A stretch of 29,515 nucleotides of DNA from JANRKG01 sp033763635 (GTDB taxonomy: Bacteria; Cyanobacteriota; Cyanobacteriia; GCF-001939115), in the NCBI GenBank assembly GCA_033763635.1, contig JANRKG010000111.1, positions 1 to 29,515 of the forward strand, read 5' to 3'. The notes below the pieces were generated by a model. It saw nothing but the letters and a program-made list of their open reading frames with translations, did not search any database and was not told the origin of the DNA. Of the stretch, positions 1 through 6,303 are shown piece after piece. The translations under genes were made by a program, and so were the position numbers. The first letter of the stretch is position 1. Every line of letters begins with the position of its first letter.

Positions 1-189
1 CTTTTTTCATTCATCTTAGATCAGGACTCAAGCCGCCGAGAAATTAGATCAATAATTCATTTTGAAATTATAGACTCTAAGGGAAAACATCATGAAAGAG
101 ATGTTTACGGGTGTATCATTAAAGTCGAGAATTTCAAAGCATGTGGCACCTCTTATCCACGAAATGCACAAATAACATTACTGTCGTAA
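1..189 (+). CDS. 3' end of an unrecognised gene, cut by the window start
   Basis: Frame 1 is open from the first base for 62 codons and stops at TAA 187-189. The translation is mixed and protein-like, ending in PRNAQITLLS, with EIIDSKGKHHERDVYG in the middle. I do not recognise a family. The stop lies 28 bp before the first attC-like site (218-302), the layout expected of the gene in an integron cassette whose start is outside the window. An open frame of 62 codons in AT-rich DNA can arise by chance, so this remains tentative. Confidence 0.38.
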   Translation, partial: LFSFILDQDSSRREIRSIIHFEIIDSKGKHHERDVYGCIIKVENFKACGTSYPRNAQITLLS

Positions 190-217
190 ACACAGTTCAG
201 AGTCGTTGTATTTCGCA

Positions 218-302
218 GTCGAACAATTCGGTTGGAGCGGACTACCTAAAGTCGCTGGTTGTTGTAAAGATTATTTACAGCCGTTCAACCGCAACGTTAG
301 AC
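218..302. other. attC-like site A
   Basis: The site is 85 bp long. The left core is GTCGAAC (218-224) and the right core is GTTAGAC (296-302), which fits the consensus GTTRRRY exactly. Inner arms can pair: CGGTTGGAGCGG (230-241) against CCGTTCAACCG (281-291), with one extra base on the left arm as in known attC hairpins. The right half follows the pattern CAGCCG-N3-AAC-N2-CA-N-CGTTA, shared in exact register with sites B and C. Expected strand exchange lies between G296 and T297. Confidence 0.68.
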
Positions 303-407
303 CGCTGGATTTAGGTTAGGGCGCAGATTGGAGCTTGTCTGTAGAAGCAGCTATTTGCTTTATTCTAAGGGCTACTGAACCCCCTTACAACGCCCAGATT
401 CCCACTG

Positions 408-414
408 AAAGGTG
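408..414 (+). promoter_or_regulatory. Shine-Dalgarno site of the 68-residue gene
   Basis: AAAGGTG lies 5 nt before the ATG at 420. It supports this start and separates this gene from the cassette genes further along, which lack a clear ribosome site. Confidence 0.5.
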
Positions 415-419
415 ATGCT

Positions 420-626
420 ATGCAAGCCAAACTCCAAGAGCAACTGTCTCCGGCTGATGCTGAAGTCATTTTAGGGCGATTGCCTGAGCGAATTCGGACG
501 GCTCTGAGTGATCGTGCTGCTGAGATTGAGTATCCCATTGAAGCCGTGATTGAGATGGCGATCGCAAGTTTCCTTGATTCAGAGGCGTTGGGTTTTGCAG
601 ATTGCAAGCCAGGGCGTGGTCAGTAG
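420..626 (+). CDS. Small hypothetical protein in cassette II
   Basis: A 68-residue protein with no family that I recognise. The visible part is mostly helical: an N-terminal amphipathic stretch (LQEQLSPADAEVILGRLP), then RIRTALSDRAAEIEYPIEAVIEMAIASFLDSEA, which resembles the helix-turn-helix spacing of small ribbon-helix-helix or antitoxin-type proteins. The last dozen residues (DCKPGRGQ) look unstructured. A good ribosome site precedes the ATG, and the stop is 24 bp before attC-like site B, so the gene fits its cassette well. A role as DNA-binding regulator or orphan antitoxin is only a guess. Confidence 0.55.
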   Translation: MQAKLQEQLSPADAEVILGRLPERIRTALSDRAAEIEYPIEAVIEMAIASFLDSEALGFADCKPGRGQ

Positions 627-650
627 AGCTTTGTTGTTAGGGATTGCGCT

Positions 651-737
651 GTCTAACAATTCGCTTGGAACGGACTGCCGAGAGATCCTGGTTTTGCATT
701 CAAGGTTGTTTTCAGCCGCTGAACAGCACCGTTATCT
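651..737. other. attC-like site B
   Basis: The site is 87 bp long and closely similar to site A. Shared blocks are AACAATTCG, TTGGA-N-CGGACT, CTGGTT, CAGCCG and CGTTA. The left core GTCTAAC (651-657) is the exact reverse complement of the right core of site A. The right core GTTATCT (731-737) departs from GTTRRRY at one position. The right half is CAGCCG-CTG-AAC-AG-CAC-CGTTA at 713-734, in the same register as in sites A and C. Confidence 0.68.
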
Positions 738-891
738 GGCGTTGCCCGTAGGCTGTGACGTACATAACACTTACTTGTTAGAGTTCAGTATCATGTCACT
801 GCTTGTTTTTTGGATTCATCAATGCAGCAGTTATGCTTGAATTGGCATCAGCATTTGGTTAAGCTGTTGACCGAGCATCCATAGCAGTTCT
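738..891. other. Non-coding leader of cassette III
   Basis: This is 154 bp between site B and the toxin-like gene. It contains a small perfect inverted repeat, TAACA (765-769) and TGTTA (776-780), and no convincing reading frame. It may hold the promoter of the two genes that follow, but I cannot identify one with confidence. Confidence 0.3.
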
Positions 892-1194
892 ATGAAATTT
901 GAAATTTCTACACCGCTTGGATTTGCGGTTAGAACATCTGAAGAATATTGGCAACGATTGATCCTCAAACACCCTGATATTGAGGAGTTTGAGGATTTTG
1001 TTCAGTTAACTCCTTCTGCTCCAGATGAGGTTCGACGCAGTAGCCGGGATGCAGGAGTATTATTGTTTTATCGGGCACGGCAAGAAGAATGTTAGGTTGT
1101 TGCAGTAGCACGACGCTTAAACGGAGATGGTTTTCTAATCACCGCCTACCAAACTGACGCAATCAAGGAGGGGGAAACCCTGTGGCTCAAATAA
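892..1194 (+). pseudogene. Toxin-like gene interrupted by a TAG codon (DUF4258/PBECR-like)
   Basis: Translation from ATG 892 runs 67 residues to TAG 1093-1095. The same frame then continues without another stop for 32 codons to TAA 1192-1194, so the full product would be about 100 residues. The part after the TAG (VVAVARRLNGDGFLITAYQT and then DAIKEGETLW) carries the conserved C-terminal strands of small RNase-like toxins of the BECR fold (DUF4258 or phage-type PBECR families), which usually have a Trp at the interrupted position, so TGG to TAG is likely. The N-terminal part shows HPDIEEFEDFVQLTPSAPDEV and VLLFYRA. It overlaps the next gene by 13 bp, as toxin-antitoxin pairs do. It could instead be a sequencing error or readthrough. 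Without the tail the product should be inactive. Confidence 0.6.
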
Positions 1195-1418
1195 AAGTGT
1201 TTTATGAACCGGAAACAGAGCTTTTAAGTGTGTTTTGGCAAGTGCCACGAAAAAGCCAAATTGCCACTGAACTTGGAGATGGGGTAATTTTGATCAAGGA
1301 TGGGGTGAGTAGAGAGCCGATCGGTTTAGAAGTACTGTCTTATCATCCTGGAGACGACCGCTTTGACGCTGTAAGTGTTGAGCTAGGGCGAGTGAGTTCG
1401 ATGCATCCCGCCAGCTAA
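1182..1418 (+). CDS. DUF2283 family protein, likely antitoxin partner
   Basis: A 78-residue protein starting at GTG 1182, 13 bp inside the end of the unbroken frame of the toxin-like gene. GAATG-like alternatives are absent, and AAGGAGGGGG at 1165-1174 is a strong ribosome site 7 nt before the GTG. The pattern (IKVFYEPETELLSVFW, then GVILIKDGVSREPIGLEVLSY) is that of DUF2283 proteins: two short beta hairpins, the second with the conserved D/E-x-x-x-x-I/G-x-E-V/I-L. DUF2283 genes are often next to DUF4258-type genes, and the pair is thought to form a toxin-antitoxin module. With the toxin apparently broken, this gene may now be an orphan antitoxin. Its stop codon sits in the left core of site C. 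Confidence 0.7.
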   Translation: MAQIKVFYEPETELLSVFWQVPRKSQIATELGDGVILIKDGVSREPIGLEVLSYHPGDDRFDAVSVELGRVSSMHPAS

Positions 1419-1499
1419 TAACCCCAATGCACCCGACCGTTGAGAGGTTATCGGTGAGAGTTCGAGGTTATCTGCTGCCGCACAACTTCACGGTTATGC
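1416..1499. other. attC-like site C
   Basis: The site is 84 bp long. The left core TAATAAC (1416-1422) overlaps the stop of the DUF2283 gene and matches the complement of the site B right core at 5 of 7 positions. The right core is GTTATGC (1493-1499). The right half, CTGCCG-CAC-AAC-TT-CA-C-GGTTA (1475-1496), keeps the register of sites A and B. The left arm pairs poorly with the right, and GGTTATC occurs twice inside (1447-1453 and 1466-1472), so this copy is more diverged. Confidence 0.52.
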
Positions 1500-1526
1500 C
1501 TTACAACTTGTATTTCTAAAAACCGT

Positions 1527-2051
1527 ATGGAAAATCAGAAGATCGTAGCACTACAAAATATCTTCGATTCTAGGCTCGATACCCTGAGTCATCTCTTAGA
1601 AATAGCAGAGAGTCATTTCGCAGACGATATAGAGACTCTATTGCAACTTCGCATAGCGTCCGATATGTTTCCTTTCAGCACACAAATAGTATTTGTTTGT
1701 AATCAGCCCCGTAACTTCGCATTGTGGTGTCTGGGACGGTCGGCAAACAACTTAAACCCCAATGTAACATCTCTAGTTGAGGCGCATAGCCATATTTCAT
1801 CTACTAAGGAGTTGTTAGCAAGTATCAATGTTGCTGATTCTAAACTGTTAGAAGTCAATCGGATCGATCTTGGACAAGAGCTATACGCAGAATTATCTGG
1901 ACTTTCGTATGTAGATGATTTTCTGATGCCAAACTTTTATTTCCATATCACAACGGCATACAATATCCTGCGTATGGCAGGAGCGCCAATAGGTAAACGC
2001 GACTTTATGATGCATTTAGTACCTTCTCTGAAACATCAGAGCAATGCATAA
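1527..2051 (+). CDS. DUF1993 family protein (DinB-like helical bundle)
   Basis: A 174-residue soluble protein. The layout matches DUF1993: an N-terminal helix with FDSRLDTLSHLLEIAESH, then LLQLRIASDMFPFSTQIVFVC (the family's L-x-x-R-L-A-P-D-M-F-P-L-x-x-Q block, residues 40-60), and near the end LMPNFYFHITTAYNILRMAG and GKRDFM (residues 133-160), the best conserved part. The family is all-alpha and related to DinB/YfiT-type bundles. Its biochemical role is not established. No ribosome site is visible before ATG 1527. It is the only gene of cassette IV, and its TAA lies inside the left core of half-site D. DUF1993 genes occur widely in bacteria and this copy was probably acquired horizontally. 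Confidence 0.85.
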   Translation: MENQKIVALQNIFDSRLDTLSHLLEIAESHFADDIETLLQLRIASDMFPFSTQIVFVCNQPRNFALWCLGRSANNLNPNVTSLVEAHSHISSTKELLASINVADSKLLEVNRIDLGQELYAELSGLSYVDDFLMPNFYFHITTAYNILRMAGAPIGKRDFMMHLVPSLKHQSNA

Positions 2052-2065
2052 CAACCGCAATTCAT
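2046..2065. other. Half attC-like site D (array end)
   Basis: GCATAAC (2046-2052) is the exact reverse complement of the core that opens this cassette (GTTATGC, 1493-1499), followed by a possible left arm AACCGCAATTCATCG-type sequence. About 85 bp further on, where a right core should be, there is no GTTRRRY and no CnGCCG-N3-AAC block. The right half appears to be lost, which marks the end of the array. Confidence 0.38.
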
Positions 2066-2076
2066 CGAAACTGCAA

Positions 2077-2097
2077 GCTCGTTTAGAATGAGCGAGC
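2077..2097. terminator. Possible hairpin downstream of the comFB pair
   Basis: Stem GCTCG (2077-2081) and CGAGC (2093-2097) with an 11-nt loop. It lies 38 bp past the stop of the minus-strand secreted-protein gene. There is no T tract on either side, so it is a weak candidate terminator, or part of the remains of site D. Confidence 0.25.
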
Positions 2098-2134
2098 CTC
2101 ACATGCTCCCACTGTATATTCCGACAGTACCGCC

Positions 2135-2773
2135 CTACGGAGACAGCCCCCCCGATCGCCCCCGAAGCCGATTCCGTTGAGCTGAGTCGAGATCGATCGC
2201 GCAGGGTAGAACAGCTTTGAGAGGTTGGGTGGCTGGGGTCTGATCCATAGCAGAAGCGGTCCTGTAACTACAGGTGTAGGCTGCTAATTTCTCCCCCTGG
2301 CGGTTGAAAACACGAGTGTTGTAACCAAACTCACGGGCGATCGACCCAAACTTATCTATGAATTCATAGCGTTCTAGATAATTCAGAAGGCTCCAAGCTT
2401 GGGGGTTTACCACCAGATCCACTCGCCCTGGTGAAGCACCTGTACTGCCGTAGGCTAACCAATTCTCCAACACCTGGCCTCCAAACTGTTGTTTGGCCCA
2501 CCATAAGCTGGGAAGCGTCAAAGAAGCTTGACAGATCGTTTTACTGGTTACGACATCAGGAGGGGTGATGCAAATACCGGGGGTTGGGACTTGGGATTCC
2601 TCCAACCTTAAGAGCGTCGTATCCAGCGGCGCTTGGGAAGGCGCGGGAACCGAGGTCTGGGCACTCGCAACAATCGGAGAGAGGAGCATCGCGGCCCCAA
2701 TCCCCAAAGCGAACCTCAGGCAGGTTCCCAGCTTGTGTCCTTTAGCGTTTGTATAACTCACTATTCCAGGCAT
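2135..2773 (-). CDS. Secreted protein of unknown function
   Basis: The chosen start (ATG 2773) gives 212 residues. A GTG at 2761 would give 208, and neither has a strong ribosome site. Starts further upstream only lengthen the overlap with comFB. The N-terminus has a classical signal peptide (LRFALGIGAAMLLSPIVASA, cleavage likely before QTSVPAP), then a Pro-rich linker and a domain with several Cys (PGICITPPDVVTSKTICQAS, and later AAYTCSYRT and LPCAID), which suggests a periplasmic protein with disulfides. Other visible blocks are LPSLWWAKQQFGGQ and RVDLVVNPQAWSLLNYLERYEFI. I do not recognise a named family, although similar proteins probably occur in other cyanobacteria. It starts inside the end of the comFB gene (about 32 bp overlap), so the two are likely translated together. 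Confidence 0.7.
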   Translation of the reverse strand: MPGIVSYTNAKGHKLGTCLRFALGIGAAMLLSPIVASAQTSVPAPSQAPLDTTLLRLEESQVPTPGICITPPDVVTSKTICQASLTLPSLWWAKQQFGGQVLENWLAYGSTGASPGRVDLVVNPQAWSLLNYLERYEFIDKFGSIAREFGYNTRVFNRQGEKLAAYTCSYRTASAMDQTPATQPLKAVLPCAIDLDSAQRNRLRGRSGGLSP

Positions 2774-3236
2774 TGCGATTAACAGGAGCAGAATTTCGTT
2801 TTTGCCAGGTAACTTGGCCTCGTGCCGTTTGGACCAGGGCTTGCTCGACCGCATCCACTAAGTCTTTCCAGGTGAGTTCTTCCCGTTTGAGAATGGTCCT
2901 CAAGTCGCGCAGCGCAGAGTGGGCATCATTATCCTCCGCAGGAGGCAGAGGAGATTCCATTCTTAACGGATCTCTCTGAACAGCGACCAATGCTTGACGA
3001 ACTGCCGTTGCAATTTGTGTTCCACAGTCTCGTCGTCCTCGAATCACCTGCTGCCGCCACCCTTTCTCACTGGTTGCATAAAGCGCAGGCAATCGATTGA
3101 GGGCAAAAGCCGTCACTTCCTCTTTACTCAGGTAACGAGCCAGCCGAGGGGGAATCTGTTGAAATTGTCGATCAACTTCCTCAGCCACCAGAGACTCCAT
3201 GACGTTCCGGTAGGTTGTAGTTCTTTCAGTTGGCAT
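2742..3236 (-). CDS. comFB: ComFB-type late competence development protein
   Basis: A 164-residue cytoplasmic protein. The N-terminal half (YRNVMESLVAEEVDRQFQQ, then PPRLARYLSKEEVTAFALNRLP, ALYATSEKGWRQQ, residues 9-65) is the ComFB domain, including the typical LNRLPALY-x-x-S-x-x-G block. A variable linker (residues 85-115) is followed by a helical tail. ComFB-domain proteins are widespread in cyanobacteria. Work on Synechocystis relatives links them to type IV pilus function, and they have been described as cyclic-di-GMP binders. I cannot show that for this copy. ATG 3236 is used, but the internal ATG at MESLV is possible. Translation is probably coupled to the secreted-protein gene that overlaps its 3' end, an unusual partner. 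Confidence 0.82.
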   Translation of the reverse strand: MPTERTTTYRNVMESLVAEEVDRQFQQIPPRLARYLSKEEVTAFALNRLPALYATSEKGWRQQVIRGRRDCGTQIATAVRQALVAVQRDPLRMESPLPPAEDNDAHSALRDLRTILKREELTWKDLVDAVEQALVQTARGQVTWQKRNSAPVNRNAWNSELYKR

Positions 3237-3331
3237 AGCGATATTGAGCGTGAAAACGCCCCGAAAACAATGGAGATTAAGCCCAAGAGATTCAGTCCAA
3301 ACCCAATGCCCCTGAAATGACTATTTGAACC

Positions 3332-3337
3332 ATTATA
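3332..3337 (-). promoter_or_regulatory. Possible -10 element for comFB
   Basis: On the minus strand the sequence reads TATAAT about 95 nt before the comFB start, in an AT-rich gap of 263 bp (3237-3499) that otherwise holds no gene. No good -35 box is visible at the right distance, so this is a weak call. Confidence 0.25.
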
Positions 3338-3499
3338 GAAATCCTTTTCGAGCGAATGACCGAAAAGTTTAAAAAACTCGAAGTCAACCAGGGCATCCAA
3401 ACCAACAGAGAACTACATGTCTTTAAGATTACCCGTAGATGCTCGAAGAAACCGCTAATTTTTCTTTGGATTACTATAATTTAATGTGAATTTGTAACA

Positions 3500-4258
3500 T
3501 CATAGATAACCATGTTCGGTCAGAAATTCAGGGGTAATGCCTGTTTGACTGACGGTTTGCCCCATTGTTTGGTTAGCCTGAGATAAGGAATCTGGTACAG
3601 AGCTTGAGTAAAAGGTTTGTAAAGATTCCGGATGCAAAGATTCCGTGTCACGATCGGGTCGGTATGAAATCAATTTGTCTACGTATTTCCCTAAAATATC
3701 TCCTTCAAGATTCACCAAACTTCCGGGCTGAAGTTCATGTAGATTTGTCATCGTATAGGTATGGGGGATCACAGCCACCTTGAACCATCGCCCATCTGTA
3801 CTGCATTCTGCAATGGTAAGACTAATGCCATTGATGGCAATACTTCCTTTAGGAACAATGTAACGGGCAACGGCTTCTGATGCGGTTGTGAATTCCATCT
3901 CCCAGGAACGGGCAGTTTGAGCGGCAGATTGTAAGTAGCCGACTCCATCTACGTGCCCGGTGACAAAGTGCCCCCCCAGTTTGCTGCCAACCCGCAAAGA
4001 GGTTTCTAAATTGACATGGCTCATATTGGACTGGTGCCCCAAGGTCGTGCGGGCTATGGTTTCCGGAGAGACGGTTGCTACGAAGCCCTGAGGTAAAATT
4101 TCAGTAACGGTTAAGCAAACACCGTCTACTGCGATACTATCTCCTCGTGCAATGTCCTGTAAGGTGGGTTCGGTTATGGGGGAAGTCCAAAGAATACGGA
4201 CTTGTTCTGCTCCAATCGGCTGAAGCGTTCCCAATGCTTGAATTAAGCCTGTAAACAT
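3500..4258 (-). CDS. ribE: Riboflavin synthase alpha chain
   Basis: This enzyme joins two molecules of 6,7-dimethyl-8-ribityllumazine to give riboflavin (EC 2.5.1.9), in the cytosol. The start at ATG 4258 gives 252 residues beginning MFTGLIQALG, the invariant N-terminus; upstream ATGs only add unrelated residues. The two lumazine-binding repeats are visible: repeat 1 with GDSIAVDGVCLTV and repeat 2 with GSIAINGISLTI, joined by GGHFVTGHVDGVG. The family is usually 200-220 residues. Here a Ser/Gln-rich stretch of about 35 residues (around 205-240) sits between the core and a final TPEFLTEHGYL tail of the kind seen in cyanobacteria. No other rib gene is next to it, and I see no FMN riboswitch in the upstream 400 bp. 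Confidence 0.93.
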   Translation of the reverse strand: MFTGLIQALGTLQPIGAEQVRILWTSPITEPTLQDIARGDSIAVDGVCLTVTEILPQGFVATVSPETIARTTLGHQSNMSHVNLETSLRVGSKLGGHFVTGHVDGVGYLQSAAQTARSWEMEFTTASEAVARYIVPKGSIAINGISLTIAECSTDGRWFKVAVIPHTYTMTNLHELQPGSLVNLEGDILGKYVDKLISYRPDRDTESLHPESLQTFYSSSVPDSLSQANQTMGQTVSQTGITPEFLTEHGYL

Positions 4259-4661
4259 GGCATACCTGTCAAATGCAGATAAATCAAGTTGCAAAAAGAA
4301 AAATTAATCATCTAAACAGAAAAAAATTACCGAATCTTGGGTTTTTTCCGGGTATTTTCATCAAATAAAAGGAGTGGAGAATAGAGATCTGAAGAGAGAG
4401 TGGGGCATACTGAAAGACATTAAACCGAAAAATACTAAACTGAAAGACATTAAATCAGTTTAAAAAACAGACTTTAGAGAATGGACTTTACAGAAGAGAT
4501 GGCAGTGAGTGCTATTTACTGGAATCATAGCAGGGATGAGGATTCTCCCAGGGGTTATGCCAATCGATGGATAAAGATGCTAGTCTCTTTTAGGGCTCCC
4601 CTTCGTCGCCTGTGGTGTTCTCCCCTATTCCTCTCAACCAGCTTTTTTAGAGGCCAGACGA
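4259..4661. other. 403-bp intergenic region with paired direct repeats
   Basis: Divergent control region between ribE (minus) and the nuclease-family gene (plus). CTGAAAGACATTAAA occurs perfectly twice, at 4410-4424 and 4440-4454, exactly 30 bp apart, or nearly three helical turns. The second copy is part of an inverted repeat AAACTGA (4437-4443) and TCAGTTT (4455-4461). A short frame at 4481-4669 shows no protein-like features and I do not call it a gene. The repeats may be a regulator binding site. Confidence 0.45.
4410..4454. repeat. Two 15-bp direct repeats with 30-bp period
   Basis: Perfect copies of CTGAAAGACATTAAA start at 4410 and 4440. The distance of 30 bp would place them on the same face of the helix, which fits a dimeric regulator. 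They lie about 210-250 bp before the nuclease-family gene at 4662. Confidence 0.6.
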
Positions 4662-5165
4662 ATGATTGAGATGAAAGTCGCTGGAATCGCGCTAGATGCA
4701 GCTACCCGTCACCCGATCGTCCTTCTCAGAGACGCTTCGGAACGACGTGCTTTACCTATCTATATCGGTCAAGACCAGGCGAAGTCGATCGTACAAGTGC
4801 TGGAAAACCAAACCCCTCCTCGGCCCTTGACCCACGACTTATTTGTCAACTTAATGAATGAGTGGAACATGACGTTGGAGCGAGTCATTATTCACTCTTT
4901 ACAGGATAATACGTTTTATGCGGTCCTGACGGTGAAGCAGGGAGAAGTCAAGAAGGAAATCGACTCCCGCCCCAGTGATGCGATCGCGATTGCTTTGCGA
5001 ACGAATGCGCCGATTTGGGTGATGGAAGAGGTTATTGCCGACGCATCGATTCCGGTGGATCGGGATGCTGACGAAGCAGAGCGGCAAGCATTCCGAGACT
5101 TTCTCGCCAATCTCCGTCCCGAAGACTTTACCCAGCGAGGTCGCCCTAGTTTCGGGGAATCTTGA
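4662..5165 (+). CDS. Bifunctional nuclease family protein (DUF151/BFN)
   Basis: A 167-residue soluble protein of the BFN (DUF151) family. Typical blocks are VAGIALDAATRHPIVLLRD (residues 6-24), RALPIYIGQDQAKSI (30-44), PRPLTHDLFVNLMN, and EIDSRPSDAIAIALRTNAPIWV (100-121), the family signature S-R-P-S-D-A-I-A-L-A. Plant and archaeal members have been reported to act as nucleases on DNA and RNA. The cyanobacterial role is unclear. The start at ATG 4662 (MIEMKV) is typical, and the second Met four codons in is an alternative. The reductase gene follows after 7 bp, so the two are very likely co-transcribed. Confidence 0.9.
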   Translation: MIEMKVAGIALDAATRHPIVLLRDASERRALPIYIGQDQAKSIVQVLENQTPPRPLTHDLFVNLMNEWNMTLERVIIHSLQDNTFYAVLTVKQGEVKKEIDSRPSDAIAIALRTNAPIWVMEEVIADASIPVDRDADEAERQAFRDFLANLRPEDFTQRGRPSFGES

Positions 5166-5172
5166 GTCCTTC

Positions 5173-6303
5173 ATGCATTACCGCCGATTTGGCAAAACAG
5201 ATCTGCCCCTCTCGGTTTTTTCCCTGGGAACCATGCGGTTCATGTCCTCAGAAGCTACTGCGATCAAAACGGTCGATCGAGCTGTTGCATCTGGGATCAA
5301 TCACCTGGAGACGGCTCGTGGCTATGGAAAAAGTGAAATTTTCTTAGGACAGGCGATTCAAACGTTGGGTCTGAAGCGCGATCAATTCTATGTGACAACG
5401 AAGTCACCTCCGACTCGCCACGCATCGGAAATGGCCCAATGGATCGACGAATCCCTGGAACGGTTAAATCTAGCGTTTATTGATTGTCTTGCCCTTCATG
5501 GGGTCAATACGGCAGAGCATCTCACCTGGATCAAGTCAGAAGAGGGCTGTATGCAAGCCGTTCGACAAGCGGTTGCTCAGGGAAAGGTGCGCCACGTCGG
5601 TTTTTCAACTCATGGCCCCTTAGACCTGATTTTAGCCACGATCGAAACTGGGTTCTTTGAGTTTGTCAATCTTCACTACTACTACTTTTTCCAACGTCAT
5701 GCGCCTGCCGTTGCTCTGGCCCATGAGCGGGATTTAGGAATTTTTATTATCTCCCCAGCCGATAAAGGAGGGATGCTCTACACGCCTCCGACTCGGTTAC
5801 GGGATCTCTGTCAGCCCTTTACGCCCCTGGAGTTGACCTATCGCTTTCTGTTGAGTGATCCTCATGTGACGACCCTCAGTGTGGGTCCAGCAACTCCCGA
5901 AGAATTAGACCCTGCCCTTCAGGTGAGCGATCGAACAGACCCGCTCACGGATGCGGAACGAACAGTCCTCCAAAGCCTCCACGAGCAAGAAAAAACGGCC
6001 CTGGGAACCGATCTCTGTAGCCAGTGCTACCAGTGTCTCCCCTGCCCCGTACAAATTAATATCCCCGAAGTCCTGCGTCTCCGGAATTTAGCGATCGCCT
6101 ACGAGATGACTGAATTTAGCCAATACCGTTATCGCATGTTTGAAAACGCAGGACATTGGTTTCCGGGAGTTAAAGGGAATCGCTGTACGGAGTGCGGCGA
6201 CTGCTTACCTCGTTGCCCTGAACACCTCGCAATTCCAGATCTTCTGCGAGATTCCCACCAACGGTTAGGGGGGCAGGAAGGGCGGCGATTGTGGGAATCG
6301 TAG
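5173..6303 (+). CDS. Aldo/keto reductase with C-terminal Fe-S cluster domain
   Basis: The start at ATG 5173 gives 376 residues. The N-terminus MHYRRFGKTDLPLSVFSLG is standard for this subfamily. The TIM-barrel reductase part covers residues 1-270. Of the catalytic tetrad, Tyr51, Lys77 and His109 are present, and Glu46 replaces the usual Asp (HLETARGYGKSE). The C-terminal part is ferredoxin-like with two Cys clusters, CSQCYQCLPCP (Cys282, 285, 288, 291) and CTECGDCLPRCP (Cys338, 341, 344, 348), enough for two [4Fe-4S] clusters. The Fe-S aldo/keto reductase subfamily is known in bacteria and archaea, but its substrates are mostly unknown. It likely forms an operon with the nuclease-family gene. 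The last 134 bp, encoding the second Cys cluster, overlap the peptidase gene on the other strand. Confidence 0.9.
   Translation: MHYRRFGKTDLPLSVFSLGTMRFMSSEATAIKTVDRAVASGINHLETARGYGKSEIFLGQAIQTLGLKRDQFYVTTKSPPTRHASEMAQWIDESLERLNLAFIDCLALHGVNTAEHLTWIKSEEGCMQAVRQAVAQGKVRHVGFSTHGPLDLILATIETGFFEFVNLHYYYFFQRHAPAVALAHERDLGIFIISPADKGGMLYTPPTRLRDLCQPFTPLELTYRFLLSDPHVTTLSVGPATPEELDPALQVSDRTDPLTDAERTVLQSLHEQEKTALGTDLCSQCYQCLPCPVQINIPEVLRLRNLAIAYEMTEFSQYRYRMFENAGHWFPGVKGNRCTECGDCLPRCPEHLAIPDLLRDSHQRLGGQEGRRLWES

Larger units (their letters stand above)
218..2065. mobile_element. Integron-like gene cassette array (CALIN-type, no integrase in window)
   Basis: Three related sites (218-302, 651-737, 1416-1499) and a half-site (2046-2065) divide this stretch into cassettes of about 435, 760 and 560 bp, each with one or two short plus-strand genes ending just before or inside the next site. 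The first core of a cassette should be the reverse complement of the left core of the site closing it. This holds 7/7 for cassette II (GTTAGAC against GTCTAAC), 5/7 for cassette III (GTTATCT against TAATAAC) and 7/7 for cassette IV (GTTATGC against GCATAAC). Contents (toxin-like pair, DUF1993, small orphan) are typical of chromosomal integron cargo. HIP1 density is low compared with the rest of the window. An alternative is an unrelated dispersed repeat family. The array probably continues left of base 1. Confidence 0.62.

Noticed and set aside
365..607. 80-codon minus-strand frame over the 68-residue cassette gene
   Set aside because: The plus-strand frame has a ribosome site and sits properly in the cassette. 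The minus frame has neither.
4481..4669. 62-codon open frame between ribE and the nuclease-family gene
   Set aside because: No ribosome site, no family pattern, it overlaps the start of a well-supported gene, and it is in the region with regulatory repeats.
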